64,000 nt of DNA from positions 3,027,904-3,091,903 of the forward strand of contig NC_092654.1 of the NCBI RefSeq assembly GCF_032118995.1. Direction: 5' to 3'. The first letter of the stretch is position 1. Each line of letters opens with the position of its first letter. This document shows positions 52,957-64,000 of this stretch, piece by piece. The notes below the pieces were generated by a model that did no database searches, was not told the DNA's origin, and saw nothing but the letters and a program-made list of their open reading frames with translations. This stretch comes from Asterias amurensis (lineage: Eukaryota > Echinodermata > Asteroidea > Forcipulatida > Asteriidae). A program made the translations under genes and the position numbers.

Positions 52957-53860
52957 TTAAGTGCGGCCTGGCCATTTCGACTACCCTGGACATGACATTT
53001 TGGCTGTGGATGTGTTATATTATGCGTGAAGGCACGTTGAAATTAACCACTAAACAAACATTACATAGGTTTCACAAACACAACGGTTTAATTATTTGCA
53101 AAAGAAAGGATGTCTTGGGTTTCTAATTACACGTTGCCACTTTGACATGAGGATAGATTTCGTTGTTTGCATCTTGGTTAAAGGTAGTTTAATTTTGATT
53201 TTAAGACAAATCAGCATTTTCTCTCTCTCTGAAGAGACCAGTCTGAAGACTTGATTCTTATGGTTGGTCTTGGGTTTAGATTATAATGACTTTGTTAACA
53301 AATCTTCGGACAAGAACATCATCATTATTGAGCATTATTCGTCTGGGGAAGTGCAAAGGTATAAAACAAAATTTATTTTTATAATAAAAAACATTTAAAA
53401 AAAATACCCCTACAAACAAACATAATATAATATAAACCTGTGGGCGTGATGTCTTTGTGTCCTAAAAAGAGTATCAGAATTCTTTAAAAAATGAGATTAA
53501 TAATGATATTCTAACCCAAGGGGATTTCCAGCCGTCCACCTTGTCGTACTTCCCTAAAAATTTAAGTGAAGTGGTCGTTGAACATTTTCACTATAATTAT
53601 GTGCACACATTGCGTAGTTATATTTACACAAGGGTAGAGCTGACGTCCAATACGTGAAGACAAATTTACTCTTAAGAAGGCTACATGCTATAGCCTCTTA
53701 CTCAAGGCACGAAACACGTCTAGCTGCAGGCGAAATAATTACCTTGTCTGGCCGGTGTTGCGCGCGACAGAAATAGTGACCTTTGGTTAACCGGAACTTT
53801 CGTGCTTAAAATATTTGATAAATTATTTTCAGTTGGTGCCATTTTTCGTCAGTTGAGTTA

Positions 53861-54230
53861 AAGATGCTATGTCAGATTTTTAGCCCCAAACATTAAAAAA
53901 ATTATTTTTTTGAGTGAAAGGTATTTCAAAGAGTATCACCCGCTCTAACGAAACAAAAGTTTAACTTTTACTTTTAATGGTCAGGAACCATGACAAAAAT
54001 TTAAAACGTTTCTTATAAAACACATAAGAATTGGTCCATGATATATTGTCGGGATCCCGACAAAAACTAATTTTGAGCACTTTATTTCACTGCTACTAAT
54101 AATTGGCGGACTTTTTTGAGCAATGGCTCAAATGAAAGCTTGTAACTTTCTCGACCCCCATCAAAATACCTATTGAATTTTAAATCAAAATTTTTGGGTC
54201 AAATCGGCCAAAAATCTGACATAGCATCTT
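53861..54230. mobile_element. 370-bp MITE, TIR AAGATGCTATGTCAGATTTT
   Basis: Left AAGATGCTATGTCAGATTTT then TAGCC and right GGCCAAAAATCTGACATAGC then ATCTT are inverted copies, with TTA(A) on both sides. A perfect 18-bp palindrome TTGTCGGGATCCCGACAA sits at 54046-54063. No other copy in the window. Confidence 0.88.
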
Positions 54231-54726
54231 TTAAGTGCTTTGAGAGAATCAGGTTTATTTGGTAGTTTCAAATAAGAGTTATTTCTCACATTGTCAACAT
54301 TTTGATCAAAGGGTAAAAGGTAAAAACCTCACCATGCCATGACGTCACCAAGGCGCCATCTTTGAGTTAAACCGATATTTAAAAAAACAATGGAAACGCA
54401 CAGATTTTTGGCGCACATGATTGGCTAAGAACACTTAGACTGGTCCCCTATCCCTTTATCAGCAAGAATAAGGACAGTTATTGGTTTAGACATATTCACA
54501 CGTACGTTGGATTTAACTGCAAACCGCCAGAACTATAAGAAGGGTGTGAAATGACGCAAGGTCAAAGCCTCGAAAGTCAAAGCCTCGAAGTGTGACGTCA
54601 GATGTTCAGACTAATGAACAACGTCGTTTTGGCCTCTCCGTGAGGACGCCTTACTCAAATGACGTCATTTGCACAAGCGGTCAGTAAAATGTTTCATATA
54701 AATAGGGCTAAACAGCTGAGATTTTG

Positions 54727-55094
54727 CAGAGGACACTATTGGTAATTACTCAAAATAATTATTAGCATAAAACCTTACTTGACGAGTAATGGGGATAGGT
54801 TGATGGTATAAAACATTGTGAGAAACGGCTCCCTCTGAAGTGCCATAGTTTTCGAGTAATTTTCCACGAATTTGATTTCGATACCTCAGATTTAGAACTT
54901 GAGGTCTCGAAATCAACCATCTAAACGCACACAACTTCGTGTGAGAAGGGTGGTTTTTTTTCTTTCATTATTATTTCGCAACTTCGATGACCGGTTGAGC
55001 TCAAATTTTCACAGGTTTGTTATTTTATGCATATGTTAAGATACACCAACTGTGAAGGCTAGTCTATGACAATTACCAATAGTGTCCAATGCCT
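54727..55094 (+). mobile_element. TTAA-family-1 MITE, copy H (left tip lost)
   Basis: Starts within the left TIR (GGACACTATTGGTAATTACT) and has an intact right end with TTAA. Confidence 0.9.
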
Positions 55095-56763
55095 TTAAGC
55101 AGGATACCATTCACAGATTGCATGATTTGATGGCTGGTAAACCCATCTCTATAGTAACCATGATTATGTTGTACTTAGCTACTTCATTATTCCTACAGGC
55201 AGCTCTATGTAACTGAGCCCAGTCCGTAAACCAGAGTGACCTTGTAAACTTAATCATAATGCCAAAATGTTGCCATAAATAAACATCTCAACTGGAGAAC
55301 AGTGTTTCGTGTTTTACGGTTAATCAGTGAATAGTATTTCCGTTACTACAGGGATCGCTCTATAAATTTGACGAAAATCCACTTGGACATGAAGCCGCGG
55401 AACAGATGATTGTGTTGATACTGTGTGGTCAAAAGATGCACTGTCCCCAGTTTTGATATTCTTGATTGCAGGTAATATACAGGGTACTAAAAGGGACCTT
55501 TGCCAAAGCTGACGAAAATCAAAGAGAGAAGGATACGTTTTGCTGACCATTGCTTATTTTTTTTATAAGGGTATAAAATGCATTTTCCCCTCAAATTTGT
55601 CTTTAGTTTTAGTAGAGAAATAATTCACACACAAGGATTGACCCCTTCATCCATCAGCCACGAGCCATTTTTGAGACAATTGGACACAATACTATACATC
55701 ACTTTTGTTTAGGAAAATTTGTCTGTATACATTCAAACCAAACAGTGATAGGGGGCCTATCGGCAACCAAAAGATCTCAGAAAGGCTAGTACTATTTTAT
55801 AGTAATTACACACATATCAAACCATGAGAGATGCAATTACGAAAGGGGATTTCTTACCAATGTTCTGGCAATAAATATAAGTCCACCCTTACCATGAAAA
55901 CATGTACACTCAATATGAGATTGGATTTTGGAGACCATTGCTCAAGGCAGTTATAATTACTGGCCGTACATTTTGGCAAACAATCGTACATGAACAGGCT
56001 GTTAAAAATGCATTACATTCACCTTTGCTATTTACTGTGTCTCACACCAACCTCGCGCTAGATTTGATTTTATACAAACACACGAGCGTATTGATCAAAT
56101 TTACTACAAGTTATGACTTTCAACATACATAACTCCTAACCTTGGTTTCATTCCAGTTTGCAATTTTGTTTTCATGCACCTACGAAATTGCCCATGTCGT
56201 CTTTTTAGTGCCAATTGGGAATTTTTCTTCTTTTAAATCGATTTAAAAAAAAAGGCAGCCTTAACCTTTGAAAGGAGTTTTCCTACCACCATTTTTGTTC
56301 TTCAGAATAAATGTTCGTCTTGACTCGAGCTACCGTATTATCTACGCAAATAGATTTACTCATTTTTTCCTCTCTCGAAAGAACCATTATAAGCCGTCGA
56401 CTCTTTCTGTATGTACGCAATATACCATACCGTCCGATAGTCAAACGATTATCGCTGGATAATTCTAATCGGTGACCATGCGATCACTATCTCGAGTAAT
56501 AAAATTAACATAATTCATATCAAACATGTCTTAACTGCAGACGCGATGGATGGCTGCCTTTGATCGGCGTGTAGTAGTTAATATTTATCAATATTGCAGG
56601 ATCAATAAGGACATTCAATCCGTCGGAGTAACTTCCCATCTTGGCTTTAAAGGGATAGACGTTTGGTAAAATTAATGTAACCCGCTGTTTATTTCAATTA
56701 TATGGATATAAACCATAAAACTAACCTGTACAAATTTCATTTCAAATAAGGTAGCGTTTTTAA

Positions 56764-57139
56764 AGGCAGTGGACACTATTGGTAATTACTCAAAATAATT
56801 GTTAGCACAAAACCTTTCTTGGGAATGAGTAATGGGGAGAGGTTGAAGGTATAAAACATTGTGAGAAACGGCTCCCTCTGAAGTGCCATAGTTTTCAAGA
56901 AAGAAGTAATTTTCCACGAATTTGATTTCGAGACCTCAGATTTAGAACTTGAGGTCTCGAAATCAACCGTCTAAACGCGCACAACTTCGTGTGACAAGGG
57001 TTTTTTTTCTTTCATTATTATCTCGCAAGTTCGATGAACGATTGAGCTCAAACTTTCACAGGTTTGTTATTTCATGCATATGTTGAGATACACCAACTGT
57101 GAAGGCTAGTCTTTGACAATTACCAATAGTGTCCACTGT
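56764..57139 (+). mobile_element. TTAA-family-1 MITE, copy I
   Basis: Left TTAA and TIR intact. The right end stops at GTGTCCACTG and runs into unrelated sequence. Confidence 0.9.
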
Positions 57140-57291
57140 AAGAGGTTGTCGAAAATCTGGAGCGGTTATATTATTATGTCCAGTGCAGAACAATAATCTG
57201 CAAATGGAATACACAATTTGGGAAGTTTTAGTATCCGTTATGCTTCTCCGAGGTTTTAACTCCCGTTTCTTGCTGACCGATTGGAGCTTCA

Positions 57292-57470
57292 AGGCAGGGT
57301 ATATACTTTTGGCAATTGTCAAAGACCTGTTTTCTCATTTGGTGTAGGCCTAACACATTGTGAACATTTTGGCTCAATTGGTTATGGAAGCTGCAAGAAA
57401 ATAGTGTGGTGAAAACCTTTTACATAGAATTGTGTGCATTCATGCTTGAAGAAGGCTCCGGCATGACTTT
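57292..57470 (-). mobile_element. TTAA-family-1 MITE fragment, copy N
   Basis: Inverted partial copy: AGGCAGGGTATATACTTTTG, GTCAAAGACCTGTTTTCTCA and GGCTCAATTGGT recognise the right half of the family. Confidence 0.65.
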
Positions 57471-57513
57471 CCCTTTCTGAGATTCAAACTTTACTCTCTA
57501 AGTGCAAAATCAC

Positions 57514-57720
57514 TCTTTGAAGAGCCATTATTGGGGACAACTCTTTTTCGAGTGGTTTTCAATTCTTTAAAGTTTGCATCTTTTTGAGTGATTTTTCACT
57601 CTGCCTGGAGTGAAACCCCTCCAAAAGAGTGAAATAACCAGCACTCTTTCTAAAGAGCCATACGAGGGACAACTCGAAATGTAAAGAGTGGTGTTTCCAC
57701 TCCTTTACATTTAGAGAGTA
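57514..57720. repeat. Imperfect tandem duplication, about 130-bp unit
   Basis: CACTCTTT(n)AAGAGCCAT ... GGGACAACTC occurs at 57511 and again at 57641, each followed by GAGTGGT(T/G)TT. The unit is rich in GAGTG/CACTC words that can pair. Confidence 0.6.
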
Positions 57721-58162
57721 GGTGAAAAATAATATCTTTCTTTAAAACTATATACATGACTTCAAATGGGTCGTTTGTTATAATATCATCAGCTCTCCTG
57801 TGCTCTTTTCAGAAAGTCAGTGGTTAGATTATGTAGGTGTAGCCTCCCTTTAATGTTTGTATTTTGATATAATTATACTATGGGACACACACAGTATATT
57901 GGTCGCGTGCTCTATGTCTATAGAGGTTACTGTTGTATCTACATTATACTGCCATCAGATGCACAAGCTATACCAATTATTTCATCGATATTTTGTGTCT
58001 GATGATTTGTACACAAGTCAAGTGTCTGTTGAATAACCTTAGCTCGTTTGTTCTTGATGAGATTTTTTTGTCAGCACTCATTGATTCACCCTTGTTGAGT
58101 ACCCTCTGGAGGAAGGCAGTTTCCTGCCCGTCCTAAAACGAAATGAAGGTCCCCTTCATTAA

Positions 58163-58500
58163 AGCCACTCGACACTACTATTCCCACTTGGTGTATCCCG
58201 ACACATGCATAATATAACAAACCTGTGGAAATAATGTTGATTCAGTTGGTCATCGAATTTGCAAGAGAATAATGCCAGACAAACAACCTTGTTGCACAAG
58301 TGTGCTTTCAGATGCCTAATAAGGCTTCAGGCCCTTATACCATTGAGTGAGAAATTACCTCTCTCTCAAAAACCACGCTATTTCAGAGAGAGACATTTCT
58401 CACAATGTTTTATACTATCAACAGCTCTCCATTGCTCGTTAACAAGTAAGTTTTTATGCTAACAAATATTTTGATTAATTAGCAATAGCGTCCAGTGCCA
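58163..58500 (-). mobile_element. TTAA-family-1 MITE, copy K (diverged)
   Basis: Inverted, diverged copy between TTAA and TTGA. Recognised by TTTCTCACAATGTTTTATAC, CTCTCCATTGCTCGTTAACA and the AGCGTCCAGTGCC end. Confidence 0.8.
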
Positions 58501-58529
58501 TTGAAATATTTTTAGCTGAAGCCCCATGC

Positions 58530-58996
58530 ATATGACGTCACAAGCCCAAAATAGCCGCTCACTGTGTAAATGAATAGCCACCAGGCCTAATTTAAAGAAA
58601 ATGCCCGTTCCTTATGACGTCACAATCCCCAAACAGTCCCCTCAATATGTAAAATGGGGAATGAAGTTTTCTATGAATAAATACTGACAGTTGTGTCAAA
58701 ATTGACATGGAATTTACGTTATGTGTTAAGCATTACGACAACTAAAGATTGCCGTCGAGCTAGGCTTAATTTAAAGTAAATACCCGTCCCTTATGACGTC
58801 ACAAGCCCAAATCAGTCCCTCACTGTGTAAACTTAGGAGCTAGGCCTAATTTAAAGAATATACCCGTTCCTTATGACGTCACAAGCCCAAATCAGTCCCT
58901 CACTGAAAATGAGGAGCTATGCCTATTCTAAAGAAAACGCCCGTTCGCTATGACGTTACAAGCCCAAAACAGCCCCACTGAGGTCAATGAAGAGCT
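58530..58996 (+). repeat. Minisatellite, about 80-bp unit with a CRE in each unit
   Basis: Five units carry (G/C)(T/C)TATGACGTCACAAGCCCAA then CAGTCCCTCACTG. TGACGTCA is at 58533, 58615, 58794 and 58874; the fifth unit has TGACGTTA at 58951. Spacing is 82, 179, 80 and 77 bp. GGCCTAATTTAAAGAA precedes most units. Confidence 0.85.
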
Positions 58997-59759
58997 ACCA
59001 ATAGCTAAGAGTCGTATGCAGTGCGTGCACGTTTCCATTGCTTGACATCAAAGATTGCAAAGTGTATTTCCAACAAAATGTTCAAAAGGCAGAAATGTTT
59101 CTCCCAATCCAGACAAAAGTACTCGCGCCAACATTTTCGCGCCTTTAAAAACGAAAGTGTCCTGTAAATTTAATTAAATTGAGCACGTCAGGTGTCGAGA
59201 AATTGAACTAATTTGTTGTTATCGCCTATGTAATTAATCACGAAGAATGCCAGGAATTCTAATTGGATGGGGTGGGCGGGAAAGATTCGTTTTAGGTTTC
59301 TCTGAATACGCTCGGAAGGTAAGGTTTTTTTTTTTTCAACATTATTAGGGGCTTAATTGTGTTGTCAATATTTCTGGTAGTAAAACGATGGCATTGTTAG
59401 TCAGTATCTAAGATCGGGATGCTCGTGAGAATCTGCAAAACCGTTAGCACCGTGTAGCCAGGGATCACACCCACGAAACAGATGATGTCAAATTAAATAG
59501 AGCTGCTTCAAAGCAAAAAACATTGCTTGAAATGTATTTGCTCAACGAAACTAAGAAGGATACCAGTTCCATTTGCACACGCAGCATATTATGTTAGCTG
59601 GTAACCTTATTATGGTAAGCAGAATTGTGTTGTGCTAAATACAGACCTCTATCAATATAATCAACAGGGCTGCCATGTGCATCAACCACGGTTGACTGAA
59701 GTTGCTGATCATTATGTGATTCATTTGCATGTTTCGTCTCCTACATTGTTTTATGTGAA

Positions 59760-60250
59760 GGACAAGAAACCTATAGGGTTTTTTGATACACAACGTTTAG
59801 AGCATAAGCTTCGGCTCAACGTCAATGTACCATTAAAGTGACATGTTGCCTTGAATCGGACTAGTTGGTCTATACAAATAGTTTGTTATAACGAACGTTG
59901 ACCAACTCGTCCGATCCAAGGCAACGTGTCCCTAAGCAGGCAGTGAACCCAATGATTATTATGTTATTCATAAGATTATTACATGGATGCACCCAATGAT
60001 GAACTTCATGCCTAAAGCTACGTCTATTTGCATTTTGCTCTACTACATTATTTCAATTATTCAACGCGGAGAACAAGAAACCCACAGGCTTTTTAATAAT
60101 TCAAAGCGTGGAACATAAAACCTGTGCTCAAATGCATTACATTAAGCTGGGGCCGCAGTGGCCCACATTTTGTTCGTAAAACATGAACTCGGCTTTTTAA
60201 TAATTCAACGTATAAAACATAAGCCTTGGCCGAGTTGCACTACATTAAAG
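59760..60250 (+). repeat. Three degenerate copies of a 75-bp unit
   Basis: Copies near 59760, 60069 and 60177 share ACAAGAAACC(C/T)A, GGCTTTTTAATAATTCAA (or variants), AACATAA and a terminal ACATTAAAG. Confidence 0.5.
59840..59930. mobile_element. 91-bp fold-back element
   Basis: GACATGTTGCCTTGAATCGG then ACTAGTTGGTC pairs with GACCAACTCGTCCGATCCAA then GGCAACGTGTC. One arm also occurs at 7245 and 7590 in GFUS intron 5. Confidence 0.8.
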
Positions 60251-60264
60251 ACACTATATGCGCT

Positions 60265-60362
60265 GATTAAAACGTCGAGTTAATTCAATGGTTCTTTTTC
60301 AGAACCACCCCAACTCATATAGAGATAGTCATTACATGGTGTTACCGCAAACTCTTTTATAT
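60265..60362. mobile_element. Right half of the GTTTGCGGTAACACC MITE
   Basis: Contains AACGTCGAGTT, then AGAACCACCCCAACTCAT and AGTCATTACATGGTGTTACC, as in the right half of 5342-5542. Confidence 0.75.
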
Positions 60363-60370
60363 ACGCACTT

Positions 60371-60671
60371 GATTACTCAAAAATAATTGTTATCGTAAAA
60401 ACTTACTTGGTAACAAGCAATTATGAGCTTTTGAGAGTACAACACACAGAGAAACGGTTCGTTCTAAGTTACGTAGTTTCCGAGAAAGAGGTTACTTCTC
60501 ACTCAAACATTAAAGACTTCAGTCTGAAGCCTTTAATTATGCAAGTGAAAGTACGTCAATTTGTGCAACAAGGGTGTCAATGTTTTCACAGATGTTTTAT
60601 TTTATGCATTTGTTCGGATAGACCAATTGAGAAGACTGGTCTTTGACAACTACCAAATGTGCCCATTGCCT
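60371..60671 (+). mobile_element. TTAA-family-1 MITE, copy L (left tip lost)
   Basis: GATTACTCAAAAATAATTGT through GTGCCCATTGCC. The palindrome is lost and the interior diverged. Confidence 0.78.
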
Positions 60672-60673
60672 TT

Positions 60674-61025
60674 AGAGACACTGGACACTATTGGTAATTG
60701 TCAAAGACCAGTCTTCTCGCTTGGTGTATATCAACATATGCATAAAATAACAAACCTGAAGGTGAACATTTTAGCTCAATTGGTCGTAAAGTTGCGAGAT
60801 AACTATGAAAGAAAAAAAACACCCTTGTCACACAAGTTGTGTGCCTTTAGATGCTTGATTTCGGGACCTCAAACTCTAAATCTGAGGTCTCGAAATCAAA
60901 TTCGTGGAAAATTACTTCTTTCTCGAAAACTATGTCACTTCAGAGGAAGCCGTTTCTCAAAATGTTTTATACCATCAACCTCTCCCCATTACTCGTTACC
61001 AAGTCAGGTTTTATGATCACTGCCT
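60674..61025 (-). mobile_element. TTAA-family-1 MITE, copy M
   Basis: Inverted, well-preserved copy directly beside copy L: GACACTGGACACTATTGG, palindrome around GGGACCTCAAACTCTAAATC, and a right end TCACTGCCT with TTAA. Confidence 0.9.
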
Positions 61026-62604
61026 TTAAAGCTAAGAGCTACCGTGACCCTCATTTCTGCATAAAACATAATCTCAGACCTGAAGGATGGTTCGTTATAC
61101 AGGTCTCTTCAGTAATACTAGCTTGTATTAGTAAATGCTTCAATGCATGTACAGCTGCATTCCGTCCTGCGAATCTCACCCCATAATTCAAGTTTACACG
61201 CTAATTTGAGTTGGAAAATGTCAATGTTATGTATTTTTATGTGACAGTTATAAACGGACTATATTATCTTGATTTGCCCGGTAGCCGGTCGCCATCGACA
61301 GGTGGTAATGGTGAAGTGTGGGCAAAACAGCAAACATGGTAATCGCGCACGGTTGCTCATGTACAATTGCTGTTCAGTTTCCCAGCAAACAAACCAATTA
61401 ATAAGTCTTCTTTGTAATACCGTAAAGGTAAAATATACCTGTAGTTTTTTAAACTGTTCGGTTTTAAGTTTACTCCTAAGTCTATATAAATTGACTAGGT
61501 ATGTACATAAAAGTAACTTGAGATGATTTAATTCCAAAATCACCTCAAATGCAGAGCGGTTATGTCCACACAGAAATAATTAAACCGCTATTGGAATACA
61601 CGAGTTTACCAATTAAATTATTGCACTTAAATATAATAATCAGCAGACTCAAAAGCCACAGAACCTAGTCTCAAGGAATAAATCTATCGTGTTCAAGAGA
61701 GCTAAGCTACCGTGTTAGAGACGATTTTGGCCCTTGGGTGCAGTTGGGTTGAATGGTATAGTCCATGGGTAGTCCAAGCTTTACGCATGTCATAGATCCC
61801 ATATGTAACAGAACCCTGCCCATCATATCATTACACGTAGCAAAAGGGCACACACCAGCAACTAATGAACACTGCACTGGCATCGATCCTTCCATTTGAT
61901 ATATCACAGCCAAACTCGAGTTCCTTGCAGAATTATAACCGCTACACGTTTTTTCGATAGTTTCTTATCTTCTATTTTAAACCGTGTTATTGATTGATCT
62001 AATTTCTGTTCCGAGACAGGGTCTCGATCCACAGGCTCCGTGTATCACTCGTTCCGGTTGGGGGTTTTAACCGAATGCTTCAAAAGGTGTCAACTAACAC
62101 TTGATCTCAAACCGACCATCAATTGAGAGCAACAAACTAGGCCCAAACACTTCGGGTCAGAATTGATCCCGGGTTCGGGTACCAGTTGGAACCTGATCCA
62201 TTTATGGGTCAAAGTGACCCGGAACCTGTATAAAAATTCATACTCGAACCCTTTTCCTGTAAACAAATATGTACCTCTGAAATGAAATAATATTCGAGAC
62301 AACTGTATCTGAAAACCTTATCCAAATTTCAACGGCTGATTTCGGTTGTCACAACATAAATTATGGACAATGTGATTAACATGCTGAAAATCGGCATGGA
62401 ATTTCTCCTGACTCACAAGTATAAAGCCATATTATGACAGGTGTGTTTTTTCATGCATCATGTTGCTTACACAAAACATGAACACTGTCAGTGAATGTTG
62501 TTTTTGTCAGCTCTGCCAAGCCTGTATAATACCTTAATTTAATATGAAACCACTGTTTTACAATCGCATTTGCATTTGTTTGTTTGACATTTTAGAATTG
62601 TTTT

Positions 62605-62966
62605 GGGCGTGTCATGGCCTAGCGGTTTCACAGCAACGGATTTAAACTCGTGTGTTTCCGATAAGCAGAGTGTGAATACGAGTCCCAGTCGTGCCACCTG
62701 AGTTCATAAGCAAGACACTTAACCATGATGCTTTGTCCTTCGGATGGGACGTAAAGCCGTTGGTCCCGTGTGATGTGTAATGCTCGTAAAATTTTACCGT
62801 GCACTTATCGAAAAGAGAAGGGGTTCGCCCCGTTGTTCCTGGTTTGATTGGCTGCATATTGCTAAGGTAGGAGTGGGTCTCATAACTCAAACTCCTTCCG
62901 AGAAAATACTGTATGTTAAAGTGCCTTGAGCGTCACTGAGTGACGCAGTGCGCGCTATATAAAAAA
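62605..62966 (+). repeat. tRNA-derived SINE A, full length
   Basis: A box TGGCCTAGCGG, B box-like GAATACGAGTCCC, body with TTAACCATGATGCTTTGTCC and CGAAAAGAGAAGGGGTTCGC, tail CACTGAGTGACGCAGTGCGC and TATATAAAAAA. It is the reference for the inverted copies at 6689, 18450 and 22430. Confidence 0.8.
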
Positions 62967-63344
62967 CTTCTATAGTTTGGAGAGAACTCCACAGGATTTT
63001 GCATAATTCATGAGATGTCATTTTGAGATTTTCATCTTACTGGAAGTCCACGTCAAAGCTTTGATTTTTGTTTGCCTTTCGCTACACAACTGTGGCAGGT
63101 GTGACTATAAATTCATTGTATATCTGTGAATGGGATCAGACTGTAATGAGTGACGGGGTGGACAACTCGTCTTTCTGTATCTTCTCAGATTAAATGGGAC
63201 CCGTGCCCGGAGAAACAAATTTAAGATTTGGTGCCTACCCTGGCGTTCACACCTATCTAAAGTATCTCTGAAACTTGTCAAAGCCTGTTCAGCGTCTGGA
63301 CAAGGTGAGAAGACAATGCAGAAATTCCAGTGTTAGATGTGGGA

Positions 63345-63480
63345 GGAAAACCCCGATAGGATTAATTAAGGGAAAAACCCAAGCAGCCAGGGAGGAACTG
63401 AAAAACCCAATCCAAATAGTGCTCCAAAGGGTCCCATCCCAGGGGTGGAAGGCGAGGCAAGACACCCACTACGCCAACCT
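63345..63480 (-). repeat. Inverted copy of TTTTCCTCCCACATCTAAAA module
   Basis: TTAGATGTGGGAGGAAAACC here is the reverse complement of the module at 22233. The adjoining GGGAGGAACTGAAAAACCC also matches the 22.2 kb copy. Confidence 0.55.
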
Positions 63481-63987
63481 GACTCCCCTACGTCTGAACC
63501 AATGTCCTCATTAACCCGTCAACTGGGAAGGGGGCGTTTTATATGTTTACATGTATGTCTATGGAGAATTTGACTGCGAAATCAATGCGAGATCAATGGT
63601 ACATCATTACGTGACCGTCGCGATCTTGACGCTCAAGGCCAATTTCTAGCGTAATTCGCGAGCCTCGAAGTGTGACGTCAGATATTCAGGTTTAGGGGAA
63701 GGGTGTACTGCACCCCATAAATTTCAGTTAGTCGTTCACAATGGTGCTACTCTACCACAGAAAACCTTGTGTTTATCAGATCTTGATTATGTATGGCATT
63801 TTATTAGCAAGTATAATTTATAGGAAACTGATAAGATAGGGTCTGTATGAGCTATTAAAGGTTGTATAATGAGAGCAAAGGTTAACTAAGGACCACTAGG
63901 CTTCATAACCTGGCATCCCAACGTGTTTTTGTTCTAAACTGGCTAAATTTTCATCAGTCGAACTTCGTCTTTAGATTAATGCTTTAC

Positions 63988-64000
63988 AGGCACTGGACAC
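63988..64000. mobile_element. Edge of a further TTAA-family-1 MITE
   Basis: The window ends in AGGCACTGGACAC, the terminal sequence of family 1, preceded by TTAC. Only 13 bases are visible. Confidence 0.55.

Larger units (their letters stand above)
50465..64000. other. Repeat-rich region upstream of the WS/DGAT-like gene
   Basis: No coding exon supported. An acceptor-like TTTTTCATTAG near 50519 (minus strand) suggests an unseen upstream 5' UTR exon. From 51.6 kb on it is a dense field of TTAA MITEs, other fold-back elements, the CRE minisatellite and a full-length SINE. Unassigned stretches such as 53.0-53.8 and 55.1-56.7 kb show nothing recognisable. Confidence 0.65.

Noticed and set aside
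60561..61016. 151-codon open frame on the plus strand
   Set aside because: It runs through two back-to-back copies of the TTAA family-1 MITE. The same peptide traces ([23 protein letters not shown]) appear at every copy in the window, so it is repeat sequence, not a gene.
63275..63514. 79-codon plus-strand open frame
   Set aside because: Overlaps the dispersed TTTTCCTCCCACATCTAAAA module also found at 22.2 kb, where the frame is not kept.

Overview
This is a eukaryotic (animal) genomic window. The genes are split by GT-AG introns, the DNA is AT-rich, and the spaces between exons are full of short inverted-repeat elements and tRNA-derived SINEs. The proteins look like marine deuterostome orthologues. 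Repeat texture (TTAA-flanked MITEs, frequent ACATGTA and AGGCCTA strings) suggests an echinoderm, possibly a sea star. The organism assignment is inference.

Three protein-coding genes can be reconstructed exon by exon, with phases that join perfectly. (1) 4415-8411, plus strand: GDP-L-fucose synthase (GFUS/TSTA3), 7 coding exons, 326 aa, apparently intact. (2) 41162-15652, minus strand: a tubby-family protein (TUB), 12 coding exons, 490 aa, including a 14-nt first coding exon, an IFT-A-binding-like N-terminus and a full tubby domain ending in the family's usual C-terminus. (3) 50464-46495, minus strand: a membrane-anchored wax ester synthase/DGAT-like protein, 4 coding exons, 734 aa, in which the second histidine of the HHxxxDG active-site motif is alanine. 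GFUS and TUB converge tail to tail. The acyltransferase lies upstream of TUB in the same orientation. Nothing suggests a shared pathway.

The rest is non-coding. The dominant repeat is a roughly 380-bp MITE with TIR AGGCAGTGGACACTATTGG and TTAA target duplications (about 15 copies). A related TTAA family (TIR AGCCATT...) has two copies. At least six other fold-back families, two tRNA-derived SINE families, several minisatellites (one carrying a TGACGTCA CRE in each unit), a LINE-like coding fragment and a repeat with residual coding potential are present. Regions 1-4.4 kb, 8.4-15.6 kb, 41.2-46.5 kb and 50.5-64 kb hold no gene I can support.

I found no convincing new multi-gene system. The most interesting items are the acyltransferase lacking its catalytic histidine, the symmetric TIR variation in the second MITE family, recurrent hammerhead-like motifs inside repeats, the CRE minisatellite, and a dispersed repeat that still encodes a shared peptide motif.
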